Assembly: GCA_902494605.1 (NCBI GenBank)
Contig: CABUUG010000052.1
Location: 1-11,460 of the forward strand
Reading direction: 5' to 3'
DNA length: 11,460 nt
DNA from: an uncultured Collinsella sp.
GTDB taxonomy: Bacteria; Actinomycetota; Coriobacteriia; Coriobacteriales; Coriobacteriaceae
Under the pieces are notes generated by a model that was not told where the DNA came from, ran no database searches, and saw only the letters and a list, made by a program, of their open reading frames with translations. The translations under genes and the position numbers were made by a program. Below, piece after piece: positions 1 to 6,714 of this stretch (within the stretch, counting starts at the first letter, position 1; each line of letters begins with the position of its first letter).

Positions 1-1978
1 CCGAGCCGCCGCCGCCCTGCTCCAGGACAGTAGCGATGACATACTTGGGATCATCGGCCGGTGCATAGGCGCAGAACCAAGCGTATTCGTCCTCGCCGCT
101 TTTCTCGCCCGTGCCCGACTTGCCGTATACCTGCGGCGTCAGGGTGCCAAAGTGCGCCGCCAGGGACGTCGATGCCGTGTATATCACGTCGTGCATACCG
201 TTACGAACAAGAGCCAAATCCGAATCGCTGTTGATCTTGGCCTCCAGGCGCTTCTTCTTGCCCTTGCCGTTGTACTTATAGGCATCGCCGTCGCCATCGC
301 GCGACACGGCAGATAAAAACACGTGAGGCACGTACTGTTTACCGCCGTTGGCAAGACCCATATAGGCGCACGCCATCTGCAGGGGCGTCACCAGGATGTC
401 GCCCTGGCCGATAGCGATGTTGGTCATATCGCCGGCATTCCACTTGCGGTCCTCGGCAGAGGCGTCGGTGAAGTACGACTCTTTCCACTCGGCATCGGGA
501 ATACGGCCCGCACCCTCACTCGGCAGATCGATACCGCAGGTCTTACCTAGGCCCCAGCGACGAAAGACCTCCTGCAGGCCCTCGGAATGTTGCTCGTCAT
601 AAAAGAACGCCTTGCCCATGTCGTAGAAGACGGGATCGCACGAGTTGGCGATACCCGACTGCAGCGTCATGGTGCCGTGGCCGGAATGCAGCCAGCAGTA
701 CTTGCCCCACGACTTGCCCAGCCCCGTCCAATAGCCCGTGCAGTTGGTCGTCTGCCCCGACGTGTAGGTTCCAAACTCAAGACCGGCCAGCGCCGAGAGC
801 GGCTTGATGGTCGAGGCCGACATGTACTGTCCGCTAATGGCGCGGTTGAGCAGCGGGTGTGAACCCTTGTCATCATTGAGCTCGGTCCACACGTCATTTG
901 AGACGCCGCCGATAAAGACGGACGGATCGAACTTGGGCTCGCTCGCCATGCCCAGGATCTCGCCATTGTTGGGATCGAGACACACTACAGCGCCGTTGCC
1001 GGCATAGCTGTAGCCAGTGGTCTTGGCAAGCTCGATAGCGCTCGCCAGCGCCGTCTCACAGGCCTGTTGAATCTTAAGGTCGAGCGTGAGCTTAATGTCG
1101 GAGCCGGCCTTCGCGGGCACGGCGCCGGCCTGACCGGTCACATTGCCCGAGGCATCGACCTTGACGGTCTGCTCGCCACGAATACCCTGCAGCAAGTTTT
1201 CGTAGTAGCTCTCAACGCCCGCCTGGCCCACGATATCGCCCGACTGGTACGTGATCTTGCCAGCAGAAGCATCATCATCGCCAGAGGTTTTCTTATTCTG
1301 AGCCTCGAGCTGCTCGGAGGTAATGGTGCCGGTATAGCCCAAGATATGGCATGCCGTCTCGCCATATGGATACTGGCGCTCGGTACGCTCGGCAATCTTG
1401 ACGCCCGGGAACTCGCCGGCATGCTCCTGAATATAGGCAACCGTGGAGCGACGGACGTCCGTCGCGATGGTATGCAGGCTCTGGGCGCCCTCTGTATTGT
1501 CCTGAATATTGCGAAGGACCGCCACGTAAGGCATTCCAAGCACGTTAGCAAGATGGCGAACCAGAACCTCATCCTCGGCAAGGTCGCGGTAGGCCACGAC
1601 AGCAAGTGAGGGACGGTTCTGGACAAGCGCCACGCCATTGCGGTCGAGGATGCGGCCGCGCACAGCGGGAGTGGTAACGGTGCGAGTCTGATTGCTATTA
1701 GCCTGCTTCTCGTAATAGTCCGACGAGACCATCTGCATGCCCCACAGCTTGACGGCGAGCGCCGCAAACATCGCGCCCACACCCGTGGTGAGGATGGAAA
1801 AGCGGCCCTTAAAGGCGGTCGCCGCGGTATTGCCCTCGCCCTCGGTGGCGCGCGGGGCCGTTCCATGCTGCGTATCGTAGGTAAAACGGGAATCGCCACG
1901 ACGCATGATGACCAGCGCGACCACGATGGCCACAACCAGCACGATACCGGCGATAATAACCGTCAACTGGGAAGACAT
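1..1978 (-). CDS. mrdA: Penicillin-binding protein 2 (class B PBP, elongation transpeptidase), 3' end beyond window
   Basis: Peptidoglycan DD-transpeptidase of the rod elongation machinery, anchored in the membrane with its catalytic domain outside. I read 659 codons from the ATG at 1978 to the window edge with no stop. The transpeptidase motifs are all present: S389-T-I-K392 (catalytic Ser), S446-C-D448, and K620-S-G-T623. The dimerisation-domain signature R107-G-R-I-L-D-R-N-G lies just after the membrane anchor. The canonical anchor is residues 60-80, ending in KLWGMQ. A second hydrophobic helix at residues 5-25 precedes it, which is unusual for PBP2. The start is fixed by GGGAGG at 1986-1991, seven bases upstream, and lies 13 bp after the mreD stop. 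The visible C-terminus (…EQGGGGS) matches the stretch close to the end of PBP2 proteins, so probably only a few tens of residues are missing. rodA would be an expected next gene, but it is not visible. Confidence 0.95.
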   Translation of the reverse strand, partial: MSSQLTVIIAGIVLVVAIVVALVIMRRGDSRFTYDTQHGTAPRATEGEGNTAATAFKGRFSILTTGVGAMFAALAVKLWGMQMVSSDYYEKQANSNQTRTVTTPAVRGRILDRNGVALVQNRPSLAVVAYRDLAEDEVLVRHLANVLGMPYVAVLRNIQDNTEGAQSLHTIATDVRRSTVAYIQEHAGEFPGVKIAERTERQYPYGETACHILGYTGTITSEQLEAQNKKTSGDDDASAGKITYQSGDIVGQAGVESYYENLLQGIRGEQTVKVDASGNVTGQAGAVPAKAGSDIKLTLDLKIQQACETALASAIELAKTTGYSYAGNGAVVCLDPNNGEILGMASEPKFDPSVFIGGVSNDVWTELNDDKGSHPLLNRAISGQYMSASTIKPLSALAGLEFGTYTSGQTTNCTGYWTGLGKSWGKYCWLHSGHGTMTLQSGIANSCDPVFYDMGKAFFYDEQHSEGLQEVFRRWGLGKTCGIDLPSEGAGRIPDAEWKESYFTDASAEDRKWNAGDMTNIAIGQGDILVTPLQMACAYMGLANGGKQYVPHVFLSAVSRDGDGDAYKYNGKGKKKRLEAKINSDSDLALVRNGMHDVIYTASTSLAAHFGTLTPQVYGKSGTGEKSGEDEYAWFCAYAPADDPKYVIATVLEQGGGGS

Positions 1979-1991
1979 CTACGGGCCTCCC

Positions 1992-2564
1992 CTATTTGAG
2001 CTTGCGGGTCTTGGGCTTAAAGCGCATGCCCGTCTGGCGTCCGCCACGTGCGGAGAATCCATAGCCGGACTGCGGCACGACGCCGGACATCAAAAACGGA
2101 ATGGCAACCAGACCCGTCAGGATCGAGGACGGCAGCGCATGGCCGAAGATCGCCACGACAAAGCTCGTCTCCAAACCCATAAACAGCAAGATGATGCTGT
2201 AGATCACATTAATGACGAGCGCGAAGGCGCCCACAGTGACGCCGCGCGCACTCGGGGTACCGCCCGTCTGACCGACGGCGCTGTGCACCAGAGCAAAAGA
2301 ACCCACGGTCAGCAGGAGCGACATAACGCCCACCGGCACGGCAGCGGACAGGTCATAAAACAAGCCGCTGCAAAAACCGCAAACGACGGCACGGGTCGGG
2401 TCGCCCGAGAACACGCTTAGGCACACCAGGATAATCATAAAGTTGACGCGACCGCCCGCAATGGAGATCTGCGGTGCCAGGCCTGCCTGCAGCAGCACGC
2501 ACACGATGGCGGCGATCACAAACGTGCGGGAGCTCATCCCCTGCTCGTGTAGATCCATGGACAT
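1992..2564 (-). CDS. mreD: Rod shape-determining membrane protein MreD
   Basis: Integral membrane subunit of the Mre elongation complex, expected to bridge MreC and the peptidoglycan synthases. The 190-aa product is almost entirely hydrophobic, with segments at roughly residues 13-33, 39-52, 57-73, 76-95, 108-130 and 135-160. It ends in a basic cytoplasmic-type tail (RFKPKTRKLK). Size, hydrophobicity and position directly between mreC and a PBP2 gene identify it; MreD itself is poorly conserved. The ATG at 2564 begins 5 bp after the mreC stop. A GGGGG run at 2565-2569 abuts that ATG but sits six bases from the ATG at 2558 (residue 3), so 188 aa is equally likely. The ATG at 2537 (residue 10) is a third possibility. 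Confidence 0.9.
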   Translation of the reverse strand: MSMDLHEQGMSSRTFVIAAIVCVLLQAGLAPQISIAGGRVNFMIILVCLSVFSGDPTRAVVCGFCSGLFYDLSAAVPVGVMSLLLTVGSFALVHSAVGQTGGTPSARGVTVGAFALVINVIYSIILLFMGLETSFVVAIFGHALPSSILTGLVAIPFLMSGVVPQSGYGFSARGGRQTGMRFKPKTRKLK

Positions 2565-2569
2565 GCCCC

Positions 2570-3568
2570 CTATTCGCTCGAGCCGGAATCGGTCGTTTCG
2601 GACGTGTCGGAACTGTCATCCGAGCTCTCGTCCTTCGTCTTGGTCGCAGCGTCGCGCGACGTTCCCTGCGGCGTGCTGTTGGCCGTGCTCACATCCTCAT
2701 CCGAGGCCGACTGTTCGTCGGTCAGCGAGGTAATGACCAGCACTTCCTCGTTGTTCTCGGCCGTGGTCTGAGCGCGCACCACAATGGTGTAGTACACGTC
2801 GTTTGCCGATTTCTCAACCGACGAAACGGTGCCGAGCGGTAGACCCTTGGGGAACACGCCACCGATGCCCGAGGTCACGATAATGTCGCCAACCTTAACG
2901 TCGGAGTCGACGCTCACGTACTCAAGACGCAGCGTGCCGTCAGCCTGACCCTGCAGCATGCCCTGGGCGCGCGTGTCCTGCACCATGGCGGACACGCCGG
3001 AGCTCTCGTCGCCAATCAAGCGCACGGTCGACGTCTTGGCCGAGACTTCGATAATCTGGCCGATAACACCGGCAGAACTCGTCACAGGCATGTTGATGGT
3101 AAGGCCGTCGGCAGAGCCCTTGTCGATGGTAACGGTCGAGGTCCAGGCATCGCCGGAGGCACCGACAATACGAGCAGCGGTCGATTTGAGGTTGTAGGTC
3201 GACTGCAGACCGACCAGCCCCTCCAGACGCTCAGCGGTCTTTTGAGCCTCGGAGAGCTCAGCAACCTTAGAGGTCAGTTCCTCGTTTTGCTTCTTAAGCT
3301 CGTCAAGCGTGTCCTGCGACGCCGTAAGGTTAGAGAACACGTTGCCGATCGCATTGAAGGGAGCCGCCACGGCCGAGCCCACAAAGCGCACCGGCGAGGT
3401 AATCGTCGTTACGCCCGAACGCACGGCATGAATCGGTCCTGCCTCGCCCTCGCGGATGTAAAACGTGAGCAGCAACACCGAAATCAGGCTGAAAACAATC
3501 AACGGGCGCATACCCGTTGATTGTCGCTTGGTATTCAGATTTGTGGAGAAACCCGAAGATCGTGCCAA
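2570..3568 (-). CDS. mreC: Cell shape-determining protein MreC (TTG start)
   Basis: Bitopic scaffold protein of the elongasome that links cytoplasmic MreB to the extracellular synthases. The 332-aa product has a short basic N-terminus, one membrane helix at about residues 21-38, and a heptad-like coiled coil at about 80-118 (LDELKKQNEELTSKVAELSE). The MreC beta-sandwich core follows at about 125-280, including the family-typical DKGSADGL, MPVTSSAGVIGQI and VTSGIGGVFPKGLPLG. After the core comes a tail of about 50 residues (284-332) made almost wholly of Ser, Thr, Asp and Glu. The start codon is TTG, chosen because AAGGTGGA at 3575-3582 sits six bases upstream and because the hydrophobic anchor needs this N-terminus. 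The gene lies 21 bp after mreB and 5 bp before mreD, so it is clearly co-transcribed with them. Confidence 0.96.
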   Translation of the reverse strand: MARSSGFSTNLNTKRQSTGMRPLIVFSLISVLLLTFYIREGEAGPIHAVRSGVTTITSPVRFVGSAVAAPFNAIGNVFSNLTASQDTLDELKKQNEELTSKVAELSEAQKTAERLEGLVGLQSTYNLKSTAARIVGASGDAWTSTVTIDKGSADGLTINMPVTSSAGVIGQIIEVSAKTSTVRLIGDESSGVSAMVQDTRAQGMLQGQADGTLRLEYVSVDSDVKVGDIIVTSGIGGVFPKGLPLGTVSSVEKSANDVYYTIVVRAQTTAENNEEVLVITSLTDEQSASDEDVSTANSTPQGTSRDAATKTKDESSDDSSDTSETTDSGSSE

Positions 3569-3574
3569 ATGGAA

Positions 3575-3582
3575 TCCACCTT
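3575..3582 (-). promoter_or_regulatory. Shine-Dalgarno site deciding the TTG start of mreC
   Basis: Read on the minus strand this is AAGGTGGA, followed by six bases and then TTG at 3568. No ATG or GTG start in frame lies between it and the membrane helix, so the SD supports the TTG start. It sits in the 21-bp mreB-mreC spacer. Confidence 0.75.
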
Positions 3583-3589
3583 TTGGAAA

Positions 3590-4633
3590 TTAAGCATTGG
3601 TCTGGACGAAGCCGCCATCAAACGCATTGGCCTCGAGCACGCGGGCACAGCCGTTAACGACGTTATCGAGCGCCGTGGGGCTGACGTTGACCGAAACGCC
3701 GGTCTCATCGCGCAGGCGCACGTCGAGACCGCGCAGCAGCGCGCCGCCACCGGTCAGCAAAATGCCGTAGTACATAAGGTCCGAGGCGAGATCGGGAGGC
3801 GTGGCATCGAGGGCGTCCTTGACGGCCTTGGCCATCTCGTCGAGCGGCTTGTTGAGCGCGCGACGAATCTCCTCGCTCTCGATGCGCACGGTCTTGGGCA
3901 GACCGGTGATCACGTCGCGGCCGTTGACCTCGACGTCGAGCTCGTCCTTGAGCGGCACGGCGGAGCCGACCTTGATCTTGATGTCCTCTGCCGTACGCTC
4001 GCCGATGGCCAGGTTGTAGGCATCGCGAACGTGCGTGAGGATAGCCTGGTCGAACTCGTCACCGGCAATACGGATGGACTGCGAGACGACGATGCCGCCC
4101 ATGGCGATAACGGCGACCTCGGTGGTACCGCCGCCGATATCGATGACCATAGAGCCGGTGGGCTCCTCGACGGGCAGGTCGGCGCCGATAGCGGCGGCCA
4201 TAGGCTCTTCGATCAGATAGGCCTGGCGGGCACCGGCCTGGATCGTGGCCTCAAAGACAGCTCGCTTCTCGACCGACGTGACGCCGGAAGGAACGCAGAC
4301 GACAACGCGCGGACGCGGGGTCCACGGATAGCGCTTCTCGGAAGCCTTGTCAATAAAGTAGCGAAGCATGGCCTCGGTAACATCGAAGTCGGCGATGACG
4401 CCGTCCTTCAGGGGACGAACGGCCACGATGTTGCCGGGCGTACGGCCGAGCATGCGCTTTGCCTCGATACCGACCGCCAGGATGCGCTCGTCGTTCTTGT
4501 CGATGGCGACGACGGAGGGCTCGCGAATGACGATGCCCTTGCCGCGCACGGAGACAAGCGTATTTGCGGTGCCGAGGTCGATGGCAAGATCGCCCGCATA
4601 GCTACCGAAGAACATATCCATCAAAGAAAACAA
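3590..4633 (-). CDS. mreB: Rod shape-determining protein MreB, actin-like (TTG start)
   Basis: Bacterial actin homologue that forms membrane-bound filaments and directs lateral wall synthesis. The 347-aa product is full length for the family. The phosphate-1 loop is DLGTANT (19-25), followed by REPSVVAI (37-44). The central signature is VCVPSGVTSVEKRAV (112-126), followed by LIEEPMAAAIGA (140-151). Phosphate-2 is DIGGGTTE (165-172), and the adenosine-binding stretch is LLTGGGALLRGL (292-303). The N-terminal MFSLMDMFFG looks like a short amphipathic membrane-targeting segment. The start is TTG: AGGAG at 4639-4643 is five bases upstream, whereas the first ATG (residue 5, 4621) would be 17 bases from it. 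The gene heads the mreBCD-PBP2 operon. Confidence 0.98.
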   Translation of the reverse strand: MFSLMDMFFGSYAGDLAIDLGTANTLVSVRGKGIVIREPSVVAIDKNDERILAVGIEAKRMLGRTPGNIVAVRPLKDGVIADFDVTEAMLRYFIDKASEKRYPWTPRPRVVVCVPSGVTSVEKRAVFEATIQAGARQAYLIEEPMAAAIGADLPVEEPTGSMVIDIGGGTTEVAVIAMGGIVVSQSIRIAGDEFDQAILTHVRDAYNLAIGERTAEDIKIKVGSAVPLKDELDVEVNGRDVITGLPKTVRIESEEIRRALNKPLDEMAKAVKDALDATPPDLASDLMYYGILLTGGGALLRGLDVRLRDETGVSVNVSPTALDNVVNGCARVLEANAFDGGFVQTNA

Positions 4634-4638
4634 CGCAA

Positions 4639-4643
4639 CTCCT
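4639..4643 (-). promoter_or_regulatory. Shine-Dalgarno site deciding the TTG start of mreB
   Basis: AGGAG on the minus strand, five bases before TTG at 4633. The alternative ATG at 4621 would be spaced 17 bases, too far for normal initiation. Confidence 0.75.
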
Positions 4644-4678
4644 GATGTGTTGGATGATTGCTGGAAAACTACTAGCTC

Positions 4679-4684
4679 ATCATA
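4679..4684 (-). promoter_or_regulatory. Possible -10 box for the mre operon (weak)
   Basis: TATGAT on the minus strand is a 5/6 match to the -10 consensus and lies about 45 bases upstream of the mreB start. The hexamer 17 bases further upstream (GTGAGG) matches only 3/6 of the -35 consensus and falls inside the GC-rich hairpin. The operon needs a promoter unless transcripts run through from the TPR gene, but this assignment is weak. Confidence 0.25.
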
Positions 4685-4693
4685 CTAGCGCAA

Positions 4694-4726
4694 GCCCGGC
4701 ACCTCACTTGCGGTGAAGCGCCGGGC
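4694..4726 (-). terminator. GC-rich hairpin between the TPR gene and mreB, without a U-tract
   Basis: Outer arms GCCCGGC (4694-4700) and GCCGGGC (4720-4726) pair perfectly over 7 bp. Inside them TCAC (4704-4707) pairs with GTGA (4713-4716) around a 5-base loop. It begins 22 bases after the TPR gene stop, where a terminator is expected. The base of the stem is followed on the minus strand by TTGCG rather than a T-run, so it is at best a weak intrinsic terminator. It could instead act as an mRNA-stabilising or attenuating hairpin between the two gene groups. Confidence 0.45.
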
Positions 4727-4748
4727 AAAGCTAAATCCCATAAGGTCA

Positions 4749-6053
4749 CTACTGGTTGTCAGCAGCCGAGAAATCCATATCGAGCGAGGAAACGGCCCAG
4801 CCGATATGGTTGTCGGAGCGCACGAATTTGACGGTGTACTCCTGCTCGCCGCCCTTGGACAGCGAAGCCTTGACCTTGGCGGTCGTCTCGGTCATGGACT
4901 GATCCATGCCCTCGACGGACACGGTGGCGCCCTGAGGAATCGAGGAGATGATCATCGACTTGGCGTCCTCGGACAGGCTCGAGGCCAGGCAAGACTCGGC
5001 CTTTGCGGTGTCACCGTCGCCGGCAGCCTGGAACAGATCGGTAACGACAGACTCCTGGGACGGGAAGCCGAAGCCGCGCGTGTAGGCAAAGCCCAGACCG
5101 CCCGCGGCGATCAAAATGAGCAGAAGCAGCACGATGAAGACTTTGAGACCCGTGTGGCGATGGCGACGACGGACCTTGGCCTGCTTACGATCCTGACGGT
5201 CCTGCTGGACCATCTCGGACTCGGACAGCGTAAAGAAACCGGTGTCCGAGGGATCGGGCATAAACTGGCCGGTCGCGCCCGTAGGATCGAGCGGATCGAC
5301 GGCAGGAGCGTCCATCGCGCGCGCCGGAGCCGTGGCCATAGCCGTCTGGGCAGACAGCGCGGCAAGCGAATCATGCACGCGGGCAAGCTCGTCGGCCTGC
5401 TCGGAGGTGAGCTGGTAGATGCCATCGGCAGTAGCGGCGTTAAAGGCGTCGAGTGCGTCGGAGGGACGGCCGGCGGCAGAAAGCGCCTGACCCATGCCGG
5501 CGTTGAGCGCGCGCGTGTCGTCACGGGGACCGGCAAAGTCGATAGCCGTACGGTAGGTCTCCACGGCATCCGCCGGACGGCCGAGCTTAATGAAGCAACG
5601 ACCGAGCTCGCCGAGTGCGGCGGCAGGAGCCGGATTGGCGCCGTCGATGGCGGCCTGACGGAAGGCAGTACCCGCGTTGGCATAGTCGCCCGACTGGAAC
5701 AGCGCGTTACCCAGGCCCAGATAGGCCTTGAACGGCGTGGCATAGGAAGCATCCTGCGTAGCAGCAGAGAACGCCTGAGCGGCCGTCGTGTAGTCGCCCA
5801 CGGCGGCGAGTGCCTTGCCGCGGTTGGTGAGCAGCGCGCCGCGCTTGCCGTAGGTGCCGTCATTGAGGGCAGCGGCGTAGGCCTCGGCGGCCTCGGCATA
5901 CATGCCCAGGTGCATCAAGGCGTTGCCACGAAGGTGATCGGCCTCGCCCATAATCTCATCGGGAGTTTTTGCCGCCCCAAGCATCTGGGCTGCAGCGGAA
6001 AAATCACCCGCGCGGTAAGCGGCGCGGCCCTGTTGGATCAGCTGGCTATTCAA
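4749..6053 (-). CDS. TPR-repeat single-pass membrane protein (TTG start)
   Basis: Function unknown. The 434-aa product starts with a cytoplasmic alpha-helical solenoid of about six TPR-like repeats (residues 1-235). Recognisable repeat cores are YRAGDFSAAAQML, HLGMYAEAAEAYAAAL, AVGDYTTAAQAFSAA, QSGDYANAGTAFRQAA, KLGRPADAVETYRTA and AAGRPSDALDAFNAA. A Pro/Ala/Asp-rich linker (240-290) and a very basic patch (KVRRRHRH, 293-300) precede one membrane helix (303-323). The ~110-residue C-terminal part is therefore predicted outside; it resembles small alpha+beta domains of lipoprotein type but I cannot name it. The start is TTG, with AGGGGA at 6059-6064 five bases upstream; the first in-frame ATG (residue 24) would cut the first repeat. 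It lies 11 bp after the cyclophilin gene, so the two form an operon. TPR modules bind proteins, so a scaffold role is plausible but unproven. Confidence 0.9.
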   Translation of the reverse strand: MNSQLIQQGRAAYRAGDFSAAAQMLGAAKTPDEIMGEADHLRGNALMHLGMYAEAAEAYAAALNDGTYGKRGALLTNRGKALAAVGDYTTAAQAFSAATQDASYATPFKAYLGLGNALFQSGDYANAGTAFRQAAIDGANPAPAAALGELGRCFIKLGRPADAVETYRTAIDFAGPRDDTRALNAGMGQALSAAGRPSDALDAFNAATADGIYQLTSEQADELARVHDSLAALSAQTAMATAPARAMDAPAVDPLDPTGATGQFMPDPSDTGFFTLSESEMVQQDRQDRKQAKVRRRHRHTGLKVFIVLLLLILIAAGGLGFAYTRGFGFPSQESVVTDLFQAAGDGDTAKAESCLASSLSEDAKSMIISSIPQGATVSVEGMDQSMTETTAKVKASLSKGGEQEYTVKFVRSDNHIGWAVSSLDMDFSAADNQ

Positions 6054-6058
6054 GGAAG

Positions 6059-6064
6059 TCCCCT
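6059..6064 (-). promoter_or_regulatory. Shine-Dalgarno site deciding the TTG start of the TPR gene
   Basis: AGGGGA on the minus strand directly follows the cyclophilin stop codon and is spaced five bases from TTG at 6053. It fits translation of the two genes from one mRNA. Confidence 0.7.
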
Positions 6065-6607
6065 TTACTCGTGAACGATCTCGACATGGACGATCTCGTC
6101 GCCGGCACGCAGCTGCGAAATCACATCGAGACCCTCGACCGTGGTACCAAAGACGGTGTAACCGGAATCGAGGTTATGCTGGGCACCCAGGCAGAAGTAG
6201 AACTGCGAACCCGCGGAATCGGGGTCCATGGAGCGTGCCATGGCAAGGGCACCATCGACATGGCTGTTGCGCGGATTGGTGGCAAACTCGCCCTTGATGC
6301 AGTAGCCGGGACCACCGGTACCGGGCATGCCGTCGGGGCCCTCAAGACCGGCAGCGACGTCGGCGCCGGACATATCGCGGGTATTGGGGTCGCCGCCCTG
6401 AATGACAAAGCCGGGCACATAGCGATGGAACTTAAGGCCATCATAGAAACCCATCGTGGAAAGCTCGCAGAAGTTCGCGACATGAATGGGAGCGCCCTCG
6501 CCGTCAAACTTGACCTTGATGGTACCCTTCGACGTCTCGATAACGGCGCACTCGTCGCCGGCAAGCTGATACTCGGGCGTGTAGAGCTCTTTCTTAAAAC
6601 CAAACAT
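6065..6607 (-). CDS. Cyclophilin-type peptidyl-prolyl cis-trans isomerase
   Basis: Catalyses cis-trans isomerisation of Xaa-Pro bonds during protein folding. The 180-aa product is essentially one cyclophilin domain (about 21-178). Conserved stretches are ETSKGTIKVKF (24-34), the active-site F60-H61-R62 with R62 as the catalytic Arg, GFVIQGGDP (66-74), ALAMARS (120-126) and SQFYFCL (134-140), and TVFGTTVEGLDV (151-162). The site matching Trp121 of human CypA, the cyclosporin contact, appears to be Asn (in QHNLDSGY), so the drug probably binds poorly (inference). No signal peptide or membrane helix is visible, so it is cytoplasmic. The ATG at 6607 is preceded by AGGAAGGAA at 6612-6620, four bases away. 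It is the first gene of a two-gene operon with the TPR membrane protein. Confidence 0.97.
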   Translation of the reverse strand: MFGFKKELYTPEYQLAGDECAVIETSKGTIKVKFDGEGAPIHVANFCELSTMGFYDGLKFHRYVPGFVIQGGDPNTRDMSGADVAAGLEGPDGMPGTGGPGYCIKGEFATNPRNSHVDGALAMARSMDPDSAGSQFYFCLGAQHNLDSGYTVFGTTVEGLDVISQLRAGDEIVHVEIVHE

Positions 6608-6646
6608 GTGGTTCCTTCCTCGTGCGTTTAAAGCATATTTGTACGA

Positions 6647-6676
6647 ATTGTAGCAATAAGCATGCGCTTACATCAA
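6647..6676 (-). promoter_or_regulatory. Sigma-A-type promoter of the cyclophilin-TPR operon, with a dyad in the spacer
   Basis: On the minus strand TTGATG (6671-6676, 4/6 of the -35 consensus) and TACAAT (6647-6652, 5/6 of the -10 consensus) are separated by 18 bp. Transcription would start near 6640, giving a leader of about 33 nt that holds the SD of the cyclophilin gene. The spacer carries a perfect 5-bp inverted repeat, TAAGC-N4-GCTTA (6657-6670), a plausible operator for a dimeric regulator. The 107-bp intergenic region (6608-6714) shows nothing else. Confidence 0.6.
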
Positions 6677-6714
6677 TTGCGCACGTAGGTTATGCCGACT
6701 ATGGCGAACTAATT

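Noticed and set aside
1138..1935. 265-codon minus-strand frame inside the PBP2 gene
   Set aside because: It is out of frame with PBP2, whose motifs run through the whole region, and the translation is Arg/Pro/Ser low complexity.
3521..4645. 374-codon plus-strand open frame opposite mreB
   Set aside because: It is an antisense frame of a GC-rich, highly conserved gene. MreB motifs on the other strand are unmistakable.
4713..6074. 453-codon plus-strand open frame opposite the TPR gene
   Set aside because: It exactly shadows a minus-strand gene with recognisable TPR repeats, a membrane helix, an SD and operon context. Its own translation is Arg/Gly/His-rich without any known domain.
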